Part shown: positions 10,401-19,778 of the stretch, one piece after another | Position numbering within the stretch: position 1 is the first letter of the stretch | Layout of the letters: the number at the start of each line of letters is the position of its first letter | Source of the DNA: Acidocella sp. | GTDB taxonomy: Bacteria; Pseudomonadota; Alphaproteobacteria; Acetobacterales; Acetobacteraceae | Assembly (NCBI GenBank): GCA_026224875.1 | Contig: JAMFRU010000111.1 | Location: 36,975-100,974, forward strand | Direction of reading: 5' to 3' | DNA length: 64,000 bases | Position numbers and translations under genes: made by a program | Notes under the pieces: model-generated | The model's input: the letters and a program-made list of their open reading frames with translations, nothing else | What the model was told of the DNA's origin: nothing | Databases searched by the model: none

Positions 10401-11135
10401 GCCGAGCGTGGAGCCGAATGCCAGATGCCCGAAGCCGGTGAGTTTGCCGCTTGCACCAATTCCGCTCAAAATGAACGGTGTCGTGCCGCCGGCCTCCAGC
10501 GTGGAAGCGCCATCGCCCACAAAATTATACAGCGAGGTGGCGCCGGATTCCATGATGATCGTGGCGTTGGAGGCGCGCAGCTCGACGCCCGTGTCGTAGA
10601 TAGAGCCATTATCGACGAACACGCCATTGCTGATGGTAACGCCATTGCCTGATGTTCCCGATGTGGCGGCGTAATGCTGGTGCCCGTACCCAGCCACCTG
10701 CGCGCCCGCACCGCCGGAGATAAAACCGTCGTTGATGAATGTCCCGCCGCTGATGACCACGCCATAGCCACCGTTACCGCCATGCTGCGCACTGCCAGGT
10801 GTAACCGAATCACCGTAGCCGCCGGCGCCACCGATGATCGAACCGGTGTTGATCACCACCCCGCTGGTTTCGCTCACCCCCACACCGCCCGTGCCGGGAA
10901 AGCCGTAGCCGTTCGTCACATGGTCCTTGCTGCCGGTGCCGCCGTAGATATGGCCGGTATTGGTAAGCACACCCGCCGAGATCTGCACGCCGGCGCTGCC
11001 GGGATTGCCGTTGGTGTTATTCGCCGCCGGAATGGCCCCCGTGGTGCCGATCACACCTCCAGAGCTGGTAATGGAATAATTGCCGGAATTGATCAACACA
11101 GTGCTGTTTACGGTTGTGGATATGGTGTTGGTCAT
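7449..11135 (-). CDS. Giant Gly/Asn-rich repeat protein with C-terminal Hint domain
   Basis: The 1,228-residue protein is built mostly of degenerate repeats of the type INTGxIxGGxGG and GFAATSETF, consistent with a beta-solenoid (pectin-lyase or adhesin-like) stalk. From Cys1036 (in LPCFLSGTH) it becomes a Hint domain of about 135 residues with the LSVGDLV and SPDHAM blocks; Hint domains self-cleave in inteins and hedgehog proteins, and this bacterial type is common on large exported Acetobacteraceae and Rhodobacteraceae proteins. I chose the ATG at 11135 because GGGAA precedes it by eight bases; the frame stays open to 11300. No signal peptide and no autotransporter barrel is visible, so the export route is unknown. 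Surface location is inferred. Confidence 0.82.
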   Translation of the reverse strand: MTNTISTTVNSTVLINSGNYSITSSGGVIGTTGAIPAANNTNGNPGSAGVQISAGVLTNTGHIYGGTGSKDHVTNGYGFPGTGGVGVSETSGVVINTGSIIGGAGGYGDSVTPGSAQHGGNGGYGVVISGGTFINDGFISGGAGAQVAGYGHQHYAATSGTSGNGVTISNGVFVDNGSIYDTGVELRASNATIIMESGATSLYNFVGDGASTLEAGGTTPFILSGIGASGKLTGFGHLAFGSTLGGFGLSGTTLGLTNGQIISGFVSGDTITVTGFAATSESFASSTALVLRNSGGTTETLDLTGLTSAEALILTSNGTNSTISAVAAVTTISAAVAPGVTLETGHYSNLLTVTSTGTVIGGAAGGFTSLPGGTGLTAPVTATLINQGKIIGGLGGLGNEVTGHGQNGPTGGTGGTGISLVGGSFNNSGQVTGGLGGKGGYSLYGYAGLGGTGGVGLTISGAETVTNSGTIRGGQGGQGGDTDFGSRGTGGAGGAGVSASGGIIINTGLITTGSGGQGGGAFNGSGYGRTGIGGDGVYLSGSTLINYGIITGGYAAVAVQFGAAAATLVIENGAVFNGAVVANAAVADVLAFVGAGASKWTGIGTAEQNFKQISFAAGAAWTIEGNVTGLATGESITGFTSADHLILDGFAATSETLNGGVLTLASGATTHTLSLGAATDNFVAISDGNTTTIGITPASISLGTGDFVIAGHSAGLSGAITGFGFGDTINLDGFAATSETFEAGIGLVLSNGSSTDTIALNSLTGGFFAEHTDGTNTTITAAPLISIISTNLPSSARVNLGGGTYAANLTITSSGVLGSSFGPGEVYAGSGVAVSLTNQGVIDGSSENRDGVSLQAAGYIKNTGLIRGTDGIYLAAGGTVYNAGSIDGTDGIVAKGALTLIETPGALFGNGRVFADAGGTLILAAGAPGQIGNAYVRSFYGFSNISFASGSSWEVSTRDNLNLTGVSLNGFAAGDTIDLEGFAAQSKTFAAGQLVLNGTYTGGFAQSVTLDISGDFTTADFSLVSDGSGGTDILPCFLSGTHISTPRGEVAVEDLSVGDLVLTSCGRPVPIRWIGVRKVATRFVNSMRAFPIRIQAGALADGVPARDLLVSPDHAMFLGGILVQAGALVNGISITREASMPASFTYYHVEVVDHALILAEGAPTETFVDNADRKNFDNWAEHEALHGNALAIAELPYPRAKSARQLPVPLRHWLDGRAQVFGKYSKHA

Positions 11136-11166
11136 GGCAATTTCCCGCATGAAATAATTTGTTACC

Positions 11167-11216
11167 CGCAACACAGTATTTACATATTTGTGTATTTTAT
11201 GCAATATGATGTTGCG
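11167..11216. promoter_or_regulatory. AT-rich divergent promoter region with nested dyads
   Basis: Between the divergent Hint-protein and TetR genes lies an AT-rich stretch with an outer inverted repeat CGCAACA (11167-11173) / TGTTGCG (11210-11216) and an inner dyad TACATATTTGTGTA (11181-11194). Placement beside a tetR gene makes it a candidate operator; this is inference. Confidence 0.35.
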
Positions 11217-11281
11217 TGAATGGCCGATGAATGAGAATTTTGTGATAAGACAACCGAGGTGGGAAATGCTAAGCCGCCTCA

Positions 11282-11875
11282 ATGAGTCTCCTGAATCCAC
11301 GAGATATTTTGCTGCAAAAATTGCAGAGGGCGTTCCTGGCCCACGGCTATGAGCAGATCACCATGATCGGCCTCGCCAAAGCCGTGGATATGTCGCGCCG
11401 CTCGCTCTACAATTATTTCCCCAACAAAGAGGAAGCGTTCCGCGGCGCCATCCGCTGGGGCAATGCGCATAACATCGCCATGGGGCAGGTCGCCGTGGCC
11501 CATGCCAAAGCTGCCGGGGCATCCGCGCTGGAAATCCTCGTGGCCTTTGCCGATGCGCGCTATGGCGAGACCCGGCGCGAGCTGAGCGCCTCGCCGCACG
11601 CAGTGGAAATCAACGACCAGGCTTTTAAACGCTGCCGGGACATTATGATCGACGCGGCGGTGGCCAGCCAGGAGCGGCTGGCGGAAATTTTGCTGGATTT
11701 GCAGGAGCAAGGGCTGGTGCGCTGGCGGGCGAATTATTCCGCCGGGCTGCTGGCACAGCTATTCTCCGACGCCGCGCGCGGGGTAAACCAAACCCTGCCG
11801 CCGCGCCCGGCGGTGAGCCTGCCGGAACGCTACCGCGAGATTTTTGCAGCCCTTCTCGGCGGCGTAGCCACGTAG
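11282..11875 (+). CDS. TetR/AcrR family transcriptional regulator
   Basis: The 197-residue protein has a TetR helix-turn-helix near the N-terminus (ITMIGLAKAVDMSRRSLYNYF, about residues 26-46) and a divergent helical ligand-binding domain. It is divergent from the Hint-domain gene and followed 17 bases downstream by a sulfotransferase gene in the same direction, so it may regulate either side. The ribosome binding site of the ATG at 11282 is weak. Ligand unknown. Confidence 0.9.
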   Translation: MSLLNPRDILLQKLQRAFLAHGYEQITMIGLAKAVDMSRRSLYNYFPNKEEAFRGAIRWGNAHNIAMGQVAVAHAKAAGASALEILVAFADARYGETRRELSASPHAVEINDQAFKRCRDIMIDAAVASQERLAEILLDLQEQGLVRWRANYSAGLLAQLFSDAARGVNQTLPPRPAVSLPERYREIFAALLGGVAT

Positions 11876-11892
11876 CGCCGGGAGGATAGGAT

Positions 11893-12774
11893 TTGCCGGA
11901 CTGGATGGACCGCCAAATGGAGCTTGCCGCATTTTCGGCACGGCAGTTGTTCTTCATCGGCGGCGCGCCGCGTTCGGGCACCACCTGGCTGCAACAGATT
12001 CTGGATGCGCATCCAGAGGTGAGCTGCCAAGGCGAGGGGCTGTTTTTAAAACACCTGGCCGTGCCCATGGAAAACATGATGGCGGCGCGGCGCCAGGCGC
12101 TGGTTGAGAAAAACACAGTGATTTTCCAGCACACCGGCGGCTACAAACTGCCCGGCGATGAGGATTCGGAACACCTGATCGGCACAGCGATTCTCCTGGC
12201 GCTGCAACGCCAGTGCGCGGGCAAGGCCTGCAAGGCGGTCGGCGAGAAAACACCCGAAAACGTGTTCTTCTTCCCCCGCCTGAAACAACTATTTCCCGGC
12301 GCGAAATTCATCGGGCTGATGCGCGACCCGCGCGATGTGCTGGCCTCGGCCTGGCATTTTTTCCGCGCCGGCGGGACGGAGGATGACGCCGCCAAATTCG
12401 CATTCATCCAGTCGGCTCTGCCGTCGTTGAACGCGGGTACGCGCCAGATGCTCGCACTGGCCCAGGAGTTTCCCTCGGACAGTGCCATGGTAACCTATGA
12501 AGGACTACGCACCAGCCCCGCCCCCATCATCGCCAGCCTTTTCCGCCTGCTCGGCGTAACGGATGACGAGGAGATCGTGCAGGATTGCCTGACACAAACC
12601 GCATTCGCCACACAAACCAGCGGCCGCGCCGCAGGCTCCACCAGCAACGGCGCGTTTCTACGCAGCGGCGTAGCCGGAGGCTGGTGCACCACAATCTCCC
12701 CCGCCATGAACGCCCTCATCCTGCATGAACTAGGCTGGATGTTTCCCCGGTTCGGCTGGGACCCGGCGGGCTAG
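11893..12774 (+). CDS. PAPS-type sulfotransferase
   Basis: The 293-residue protein has the 5'-phosphosulfate loop GGAPRSGTTWLQQIL near residue 22 and the 3'-phosphate site MRDPRDVLAS in the middle, the two hallmarks of 3'-phosphoadenylyl-sulfate-dependent sulfotransferases. These transfer sulfate to hydroxyls or amines of small molecules, glycans or proteins. The start is TTG at 11893, supported by GGAGG seven bases upstream; an ATG at 11905 is the alternative. It lies directly behind a tetR gene and its TAG stop shares CTAG with the convergent SDR. It is the first of four sulfotransferase-like genes in the window. Acceptor unknown. Confidence 0.88.
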   Translation: MPDWMDRQMELAAFSARQLFFIGGAPRSGTTWLQQILDAHPEVSCQGEGLFLKHLAVPMENMMAARRQALVEKNTVIFQHTGGYKLPGDEDSEHLIGTAILLALQRQCAGKACKAVGEKTPENVFFFPRLKQLFPGAKFIGLMRDPRDVLASAWHFFRAGGTEDDAAKFAFIQSALPSLNAGTRQMLALAQEFPSDSAMVTYEGLRTSPAPIIASLFRLLGVTDDEEIVQDCLTQTAFATQTSGRAAGSTSNGAFLRSGVAGGWCTTISPAMNALILHELGWMFPRFGWDPAG

Positions 12775-13511
12775 ATACCCGCCGCAAAACCGCCGGTGAC
12801 GCGCAGGGTTTCGCCAGTGACAAACCGCGCCTGGGGCGAGGTGAGATAGAGCATGGCATCGACAATATCCTGCTCCGCCCCGTCATCGGGCAGATATTGC
12901 ATCGCTTTGACGCGGGCCTGCGTTTCGGGTGCCAGCTCGTTGCGGATGGTATCCGTGAGGATAATGCCGGGAGCAATGGCGTTAACCCTAATCCCCTCTG
13001 CTCCCAGCTCGCGCGCGAACGTCATGGTCAGCCCAATGACGGCGAGTTTCGAGGTGCCGTAGCCGCCGCCCTGAAATGCCGCGGCGGAGGCGATGTTCAC
13101 GATGCAGGCCCCCTGGCGCCCGGCCATGAAGGGGGCGGCCGCGAGTGTGCAGGCCACGGTGCCCATCACATTCACCTCGAACAGACGGCGTATTTTAGCC
13201 AGCCCCAGCTCGGCAAGCGGCCGGCTGTACTCATGCGAATGCAGCCCGGCATTGTTGATCAGAATATCGATCCCGCCATGCGCCTGCGCGATTTGCCCCA
13301 TGATGACGCCGATTTGCGCCTCATCGCTCACATCTCCGGCGAAACCCGTGGCCAAAGGGCCGATGTCCCGTGCGGCGGCATGTGCGGCGTCACCATTGCG
13401 GTCCACCAGCGCAACCGTCGCGCCGGAAGCTGCTAAAGCGGCGCCAAAAACCTTGCCGAAACCGCCCCCGCCGCCGGTAACCACTGCCACCCGCTTGTTT
13501 ACATCCGCCAT
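12771..13511 (-). CDS. SDR family NAD(P)-dependent oxidoreductase
   Basis: The 246-residue classical short-chain dehydrogenase has the cofactor loop TGGGGGFG near residue 12, LINNAG in the middle, an active-site serine in NIASAAAF and the catalytic YGTSK. The C-terminal PGIILTDT and GETLRVTGG blocks resemble FabG-like members. The substrate is not predictable. The gene ends on a CTAG shared with the sulfotransferase stop and runs divergently from the aldo/keto reductase. Confidence 0.92.
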   Translation of the reverse strand: MADVNKRVAVVTGGGGGFGKVFGAALAASGATVALVDRNGDAAHAAARDIGPLATGFAGDVSDEAQIGVIMGQIAQAHGGIDILINNAGLHSHEYSRPLAELGLAKIRRLFEVNVMGTVACTLAAAPFMAGRQGACIVNIASAAAFQGGGYGTSKLAVIGLTMTFARELGAEGIRVNAIAPGIILTDTIRNELAPETQARVKAMQYLPDDGAEQDIVDAMLYLTSPQARFVTGETLRVTGGFAAGI

Positions 13512-13632
13512 TGTTCTTCGCCTCCTCGCGCGTATTTATAGTCGTCACCTAACTTAGCGTTTCCCTCGCATCAACGCCGAACGCCGCATTCATGAATTAT
13601 AGGCATAAGGACATGCCGCTCCCCTCAACTAA

Positions 13633-14697
<1,065 letters not shown>

Positions 14698-14740
14698 GCG
14701 GATAGCGCCGTTTGGCGCCAGCGCCCGCATGCGTTAAAAC

Positions 14741-14760
14741 CCGGATATAATCATATCCGG
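14741..14760. promoter_or_regulatory. Perfect dyad overlapping the LysR ribosome binding site
   Basis: CCGGATAT-AATC-ATATCCGG has eight-base perfect arms, and its right arm runs into the GGAG (14759-14762) serving the LysR start at 14770. It could be an autoregulatory operator or an RNA hairpin limiting translation. Confidence 0.45.
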
Positions 14761-14769
14761 AGTTCATGA

Positions 14770-15663
14770 ATGCGCCGCGAAGAGCTGGTCGATTTGAACG
14801 CCTTTCTCACGGTGACGGAGGAGCAGAACTTTACCCGCGCGGCGGCACGGCTCGGCACCTCGCAATCGGCGCTGAGCCATACCATCCGGCGGCTGGAAAC
14901 CAGGCTAGGGGTGCGGCTGCTCACCCGCACCACCCGCCGGGTCGCCCCCACCCAGGCCGGCGAACAATTGCTCAAAACCCTGGGGCCGGCACTCGTCAGC
15001 ATCGCCGCCGAACTCGCCGCCATCAGCGAATTACGCGAGAAACCCGCCGGCACCATCCGCATCACCACCTCCGAACATGCAGCCAGTGCCGTGCTCTGGC
15101 CCGTGCTGGCGCGGCTGCTACCAGAATACCCGGATATAAATGTCGAATTATCGGTTGATCTTGGCTTCACCGACATTGTTACCGAGCGCTTCGATGCCGG
15201 CATCCGCCTGGGCGAGTCCATCGACAAGGACATGGTGGCCGTGCGCATCGGCCCCAATCTGCGCATGGCGGTGGTGGGCGCACCCAGCTATTTCGCCACA
15301 AAACCCAGGCCGCTCGTGCCGCAGGACCTCAGCCAGCATCAATGCATCAATTTGCGCCTGCCCACCGCCGGCGGGATTTACGCCTGGGAGCTTGGGCAAA
15401 ACGGGCACGAGCTGAAAGTGCGGGTGGACGGCCAGCTCGCCTCCAACAATGTCGGCGTGATTTTGCGCGCCGCCAAAGCCGGGTTCGGCCTGGCCTGCGT
15501 GCTGGATGACCATGTCGCCGAGGCGGTGGCGCAGGGTGAGCTGGTTCGCGTACTGGAGGATTGGTGCCCGTATTTTACGGGCTATCACCTCTATTACCCC
15601 AGCCGCCGCCAGCATTCCGCGGCCTTTACCTTGCTGGTTAACGCGCTTCGGTGTTCCGAATAG
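14770..15663 (+). CDS. LysR family transcriptional regulator
   Basis: The 297-residue protein has an N-terminal winged helix-turn-helix (FTRAAARLGTSQSALSHTI, about residues 21-39) and a substrate-binding-like effector domain including GIRLGESIDKDMVAV. It sits between an aldo/keto reductase gene and an MFS transporter, all on the same strand, so those are candidate targets. The ATG at 14770 has GGAG seven bases upstream. A 12-base sequence TTCATGAATGCG spans the start codon (14763-14774) and recurs inverted in the promoter region of the aldo/keto reductase (13585-13596). Confidence 0.92.
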   Translation: MRREELVDLNAFLTVTEEQNFTRAAARLGTSQSALSHTIRRLETRLGVRLLTRTTRRVAPTQAGEQLLKTLGPALVSIAAELAAISELREKPAGTIRITTSEHAASAVLWPVLARLLPEYPDINVELSVDLGFTDIVTERFDAGIRLGESIDKDMVAVRIGPNLRMAVVGAPSYFATKPRPLVPQDLSQHQCINLRLPTAGGIYAWELGQNGHELKVRVDGQLASNNVGVILRAAKAGFGLACVLDDHVAEAVAQGELVRVLEDWCPYFTGYHLYYPSRRQHSAAFTLLVNALRCSE

Positions 15664-15693
15664 GTTTAATTCTACCGCACCTAAGTTCCCGCC

Positions 15694-15719
15694 TGGCGAA
15701 TAATAGTGGCGAATAATAA
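15694..15719 (+). repeat. Two tandem 13-base repeats upstream of MFS gene
   Basis: TGGCGAATAATAG (15694-15706) is followed immediately by TGGCGAATAATAA (15707-15719), about 80 bases before the transporter start. It may be a direct-repeat binding site or a simple duplication. Confidence 0.4.
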
Positions 15720-15798
15720 TCGTTTTAGGGCTTGTGCGCGGAAACATGCTATGGCCTCATTAGCACGTCGCCAACAAGAGCGCGCAGAGGAAACGTAA

Positions 15799-17004
15799 AT
15801 GCATCAGGCAGACCAAATAGACATATCCGGCGCCAGCAATCATCCGCGGGCCAAGCGGATGGCTGTCATCAGCTTTCTTAGCTTCAACATCACAATCGGC
15901 TGCATTTACGGCTCGTTCAGTGTACTGCTCGCGGCAGTGCAGTCGCAGCTGGGGGTTGGGCCTACGCTCAGCACCTTGGGCATCCCGGCGGTCGCCCTTT
16001 CAACCGCGCTTTGCGCGCCGGTTGTCGGCTGGCTGGCCACCCGCTATTCGCTGCGGCTGATCATGTTGATCGGCTCACTCCTGCTCGTCGCTGGCTTCAT
16101 TCTGCTGAGCTTGGCTTCGATCCTTCCACTATATTTTCTGGCCTATGGGATGTTGCTCGGGCCGGGCATGGCGGTTGGCGTGGTCCTGCCGGCCACGCTG
16201 GTCACGCGCTGGTTCGCGGCCAATCGCGGCAAGGCACTGGGTTTTGTCAACACGCCTGTGATCATCGCCGCGGTGCCGCTGATCACGACCTGGACGTTGC
16301 AGGCGCATGGTCTGCAGGTGGCCTATTTGGTGCTTGCCGCAATGTCGATGGTGGCCGTGCTGGGCTCGCTTTTCGTCATCGACGGCCCGCCCGGCGATAC
16401 CGTTGCGGCGGTGGACGGCCTGAGCATGGTTCAACTCATGAGCTCAACGCGTTTTTGGGGGCTGACCCTGGCTTTCATCGCCTCGGCCGTGAGCTCAATC
16501 GTGCTTACCGTGCATATGGTGCCGATGGCGCGTACCTGGGGCATAGCCGGGATACGTGCTGCCTCGCTGCTCACTATCATGTCGTTGATCGGTATCATCG
16601 GCACCAATTTGTTCGGCTGGGTTGTGGACAGGCTGGGAGCGGTGCCGTCGCTGGTGCTGGTGGTTTTGGATGGCGGTGTGCTCTGGCTGCTGCTGCTGCT
16701 CCATCCCTCATACCCCGCGGCGGCCGTGATCATCGGGTTGATCGGCCTGCATGCCGCCGGTGTCGTGCCGGTGTTCACCGCCGCTCTATCCGAGGTTTTC
16801 GGCCAGGAGAGTTTCAGCCGCGCCTATGGGCTCGTGCAGCTCATCATCCTGCCGTTCTCGGTGCTCTGTGTGCCGGCCGCGGCAATGTCCTACACCCATA
16901 CCGGCTCCTATGCCGTCACCGTCATCGCCGTTGCCGCCTTCCTGCTGGTGGGCGCCGTGCTCGCCCTATCCGCGCGGCGGCGCACGGTTAAGCTTACAGC
17001 GTAA
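15799..17004 (+). CDS. MFS transporter, OxlT/monocarboxylate-like
   Basis: The 401-residue protein has about twelve hydrophobic segments, a cytoplasmic loop between helices 2 and 3, and the VTRWFAANRGKALG motif between helices 4 and 5 typical of the oxalate:formate / monocarboxylate branch of the major facilitator superfamily. It probably imports an organic acid across the inner membrane. A cupin gene follows 16 bases downstream, suggesting co-transcription. The upstream LysR gene is a plausible regulator. Substrate unknown. Confidence 0.88.
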   Translation: MHQADQIDISGASNHPRAKRMAVISFLSFNITIGCIYGSFSVLLAAVQSQLGVGPTLSTLGIPAVALSTALCAPVVGWLATRYSLRLIMLIGSLLLVAGFILLSLASILPLYFLAYGMLLGPGMAVGVVLPATLVTRWFAANRGKALGFVNTPVIIAAVPLITTWTLQAHGLQVAYLVLAAMSMVAVLGSLFVIDGPPGDTVAAVDGLSMVQLMSSTRFWGLTLAFIASAVSSIVLTVHMVPMARTWGIAGIRAASLLTIMSLIGIIGTNLFGWVVDRLGAVPSLVLVVLDGGVLWLLLLLHPSYPAAAVIIGLIGLHAAGVVPVFTAALSEVFGQESFSRAYGLVQLIILPFSVLCVPAAAMSYTHTGSYAVTVIAVAAFLLVGAVLALSARRRTVKLTA

Positions 17005-17020
17005 AAGAGAGGGACCGGCC

Positions 17021-17554
17021 ATGACAGGCGATACGGATAGCAAAACGGCGCGGTTCGAACTGTACCGCGCCGCCGAGGCAAAGGACTACGGCGAGCACAA
17101 CGTGCAGCGCGTCGATGGCATAACCCCCGCCATCGCCGAAGGCCTGTCGCATTACGCCATGGGGCCGGATGACGCGCATGGGCAGATCGTGCAACTGCTA
17201 TACGGTGCGCCCGGCTTCAGCCTTACGAAAGTGTGGTTCAAAAGCGGCTTTCCCTTGCCGCTGCATTCGCACAGCTCGGACTGCCTGTATTACATACTGG
17301 CCGGCAGCCTGAAGATGGGCACCGAGGAACTGGGGCCAGGCGATGGCTTCTTTGTCGGCTCCGACGTGCCCTACACCTACACCGCCGGGCCCGAAGGCGT
17401 GGAAGTACTGGAGTTCCGCGATACCAACGAGCTGAACATCCGCTTCATGGCCCGCAACAAGGCCTTTTGGGAAAAGGCTGGCAAGAAAATCAGCGACCGC
17501 CGCGAGGTTTGGAAAGCCGAGCAGCCGCCTTCAACAAAAAAAGCAGCTTTTTGA
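17021..17554 (+). CDS. Cupin domain protein
   Basis: The 177-residue protein has one cupin barrel: PLPLHSHSSDCLYYILAG carries the metal-binding HxH followed by the conserved glycine, and the second motif GPGDGFFVGSDVPYTY follows. No catalytic activity can be deduced. I start at ATG 17021, 16 bases after the transporter stop and preceded by GAGAGGGA; the longer upstream frame lies inside the transporter gene. Its last codons (KKAAF) are encoded by the left arm of a hairpin element that separates it from the convergent hydrolase. Confidence 0.8.
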   Translation: MTGDTDSKTARFELYRAAEAKDYGEHNVQRVDGITPAIAEGLSHYAMGPDDAHGQIVQLLYGAPGFSLTKVWFKSGFPLPLHSHSSDCLYYILAGSLKMGTEELGPGDGFFVGSDVPYTYTAGPEGVEVLEFRDTNELNIRFMARNKAFWEKAGKKISDRREVWKAEQPPSTKKAAF

Positions 17555-17566
17555 AAAAAGACTGCT
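17541..17566. terminator. Hairpin of the AAGCAGCTTTTT family (copy 1)
   Basis: AAGCAG-CTTTTTG-AAAAAAGA-CTGCTT forms a stem with one bulge between the convergent cupin and hydrolase genes, followed by GAAAAACTTTTACTAATTAA. It probably ends transcription from both sides and extends into the cupin coding sequence. Confidence 0.55.
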
Positions 17567-17615
17567 TAGCGCGCTCGAACCAATGGCGCGCGCTGCGCAG
17601 ACCGAAAAACTTTTA

Positions 17616-18575
17616 CTAATTAATTCCTAGGCCCCGGCGTAATGCCGCCAGCTTCATGCTGATGAAACGCTTGGCCACATCGCTTTCCCGGGCCAGAGAA
17701 TCAAATCCGTGGATCGCCCCGGGGACGGTGACGAATTCCACCGGCACCGCGGCATCCGCCAGCCTCCCAGCAAAGGCGATATTCTCCGCCACAAATAAAT
17801 CCAGCGTACCAACACCCATAAAGGTCGGTGGCAAACCCGCAAGGTTCTCGACCCTGGCCGGCACAGCCTCCACCGGCACATCGTCAGTGCCCGGCGCCTG
17901 GCCCAGAAAACATTGCCACCCAAACCGGTTGGTCTCCGCATTCCAGCCAAACGCGCCTATATGCGCGGGCACGGCGCGGCTGGTGCCGGTGCGGTCATCG
18001 AGCATCGGGTAGATCAGCGCCTGGAAACAGATGGGATACTTCCCCCGGTCCCGCGCCGCGATGGCAAGCATTGCCGCATGGCCGCCACCAGCACTCTCGC
18101 CCAGCAATGCGATGCGCGCGGGGTCGGCCCCGATTTCAGCAGCGTTTTCATGCATCCAGCACAAAGCCGCATAATTATCGTTCAGCGCGCCCGGAAATAT
18201 CGTCTCCGGCGCCAGCCGGTATTCCACACTCACCACCACGCAATCCAGCGCCTGTGCCAGCTCCTGGATCATACACATGCCGGCACGCGCAGAGCCCGCA
18301 TTGAACCCTCCGCCATGCAGATGCAGCACAGCCGGGCCGGACGCTCCCGGCTTGGCGTTAACAATAAAAATCGTAACCTCGGGATCGCCCCGCTGTCCCG
18401 CAATCCGCCGCTCCGCAACGCTCACACCTTCCATCCAGGGTGGCGCCATCGCCGCCACAGCCGCCCGCCGCGTCACCAGTTTTTCCAGCGTGAGCGGTGT
18501 GTAGCTCGCATACATTTCCCGCAACCGCAGGGCCATGTCGCGCAGCGCGGGATCGACGAGATCGAGGTGTTTCAC
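17616..18575 (-). CDS. Alpha/beta hydrolase, hormone-sensitive-lipase family esterase
   Basis: The 319-residue protein has the oxyanion motif HLHGGGFNAG, the nucleophile elbow LLGESAGGG, and a late Asp (GTLDLF) and His (GAIHGFD) completing the triad, as in bacterial hormone-sensitive-lipase-like carboxylesterases. The start is GTG at 18575, three bases after the sulfotransferase stop, making it the last gene of a VOC-sulfotransferase-hydrolase operon. It would hydrolyse a short-chain or lactone ester; the substrate is not known. Confidence 0.9.
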   Translation of the reverse strand: MKHLDLVDPALRDMALRLREMYASYTPLTLEKLVTRRAAVAAMAPPWMEGVSVAERRIAGQRGDPEVTIFIVNAKPGASGPAVLHLHGGGFNAGSARAGMCMIQELAQALDCVVVSVEYRLAPETIFPGALNDNYAALCWMHENAAEIGADPARIALLGESAGGGHAAMLAIAARDRGKYPICFQALIYPMLDDRTGTSRAVPAHIGAFGWNAETNRFGWQCFLGQAPGTDDVPVEAVPARVENLAGLPPTFMGVGTLDLFVAENIAFAGRLADAAVPVEFVTVPGAIHGFDSLARESDVAKRFISMKLAALRRGLGIN

Positions 18576-18578
18576 GGC

Positions 18579-19712
18579 CTACACGATACCGTAACGGTCA
18601 CAATAATCCCTGAAATGTGCACGAACACCTTCGGCCGTAAGGCCAAATTCCTCCAGGCTATATTCATGCTTTCCATGCTTACCTTTCGGCGTCTCGGCCA
18701 TCAGATTCCGCATCGCCGTCTCGGCCTCTTGCGTCAGCTCCTCATCGAAATGCGCATATATCTTGCGCAGCTCGCCAAGTGGATCCTTCATCAAATCCTT
18801 ATAGCGCAGATCATGGATGGAATTCTCCCCATGCACATCGCGATACGCATTCTGCCGTTCGATCATCAGGTCAAACGTGCCGATCATCTGCGCCGCAATC
18901 TCCGGCAGCTCGACCTCATCGGAAAACATCGGCCGCACATGGCGGATCAGGCTACACGCCGAGCCCACAACTTCCACCGGATCGCGATGCGTCATCACCA
19001 GCTGCGCATCCGGATACACCATGGTCAGATCATTGAGGAACAGCGGGTGCCACGGGTTTTTCAGCGTCCAGCGCCCGCCATTCTCCGCCTGTAAAAGCTG
19101 CAGCAGCTGCTTATGGAAACGGAAAGCCGGCAGATAATCGGCATTGTTGAACCAGTCGCGATAGCTCGGAATATGCACACTGGATTCAAAAATCTGCGCG
19201 CAGAACGAGAGCCCCATGGCATATTGGCACTCGGTCGGGCTATCGGCGTCCTCGTAATGAATCGCCGCGATATGCGGCATGTATTTAATCGAGGATTCCA
19301 ACTTCTGCCGCTCGGCAACATAACGCGGGTCCGAATGCAGCGCCCCGGCGGCGGCGGGCGGCGCGGAATTAAGCGCCTCCCAACGCAGCAGGCAACGCCG
19401 CGCGGGGTCGGCATTGAGTAGGTTGATGGCAAGCGTGGTGCCAGTGCGCGGCAGGCCGAACACGAACAACGGCGCTTCAACCGGCTGCTCCAGCAACGCC
19501 GGATGCTGCTTCAGATAATCGACAATGCGCAGGCGGTTGGACAGAGTGCCAACAATACTGCCCTCCCAACGCTGCACACCGGCGGGCGAAAGCCGGGCTT
19601 CCTCAGCCGAGGCGCGAACCAGCTGCTCAAGCCCCACAAGCGCTGCCGGGTCGCCCATATCGCTCAACCCGGTTGCCGCGCGCGCCTTCGCGATAATGTC
19701 GTCTACCTGCAT
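18579..19712 (-). CDS. Sulfotransferase family protein (377 aa)
   Basis: The protein has a P-loop-like phosphosulfate site VFGLPRTGTTLAINLL (about residues 83-98) and a 3'-phosphate site VMTHRDPVEVVGSAC near residue 235, plus the C-terminal block FGLTAEGVRAHFRDYC seen in the long bacterial sulfotransferases found in catabolic clusters. It probably binds PAPS; the acceptor is unknown. It sits between a VOC protein gene and an esterase gene in a minus-strand operon. Its C-terminus ends just after the DRYG block, unlike the fusion protein at 38002-40005. Confidence 0.88.
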   Translation of the reverse strand: MQVDDIIAKARAATGLSDMGDPAALVGLEQLVRASAEEARLSPAGVQRWEGSIVGTLSNRLRIVDYLKQHPALLEQPVEAPLFVFGLPRTGTTLAINLLNADPARRCLLRWEALNSAPPAAAGALHSDPRYVAERQKLESSIKYMPHIAAIHYEDADSPTECQYAMGLSFCAQIFESSVHIPSYRDWFNNADYLPAFRFHKQLLQLLQAENGGRWTLKNPWHPLFLNDLTMVYPDAQLVMTHRDPVEVVGSACSLIRHVRPMFSDEVELPEIAAQMIGTFDLMIERQNAYRDVHGENSIHDLRYKDLMKDPLGELRKIYAHFDEELTQEAETAMRNLMAETPKGKHGKHEYSLEEFGLTAEGVRAHFRDYCDRYGIV

Positions 19713-19778
19713 TCACTCAAATCCCATTCACGGCAAAAGCGCAGAGGTTTATAAAAACTCCTGCGCTACACACATAAC

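Noticed and set aside
11136..11300. Longer N-terminus for the Hint-domain protein
   Set aside because: The extra 55 residues cross an AT-rich promoter-like region and lack a ribosome binding site, while ATG 11135 has one.
16011..16991. 326-residue plus-strand frame inside the MFS gene
   Set aside because: The overlapping frame encodes the twelve-helix transporter; this one has no hydrophobic pattern or domain.
17913..19094. 393-residue plus-strand frame
   Set aside because: Antisense shadow of the esterase and sulfotransferase genes, whose catalytic motifs are clear on the minus strand.
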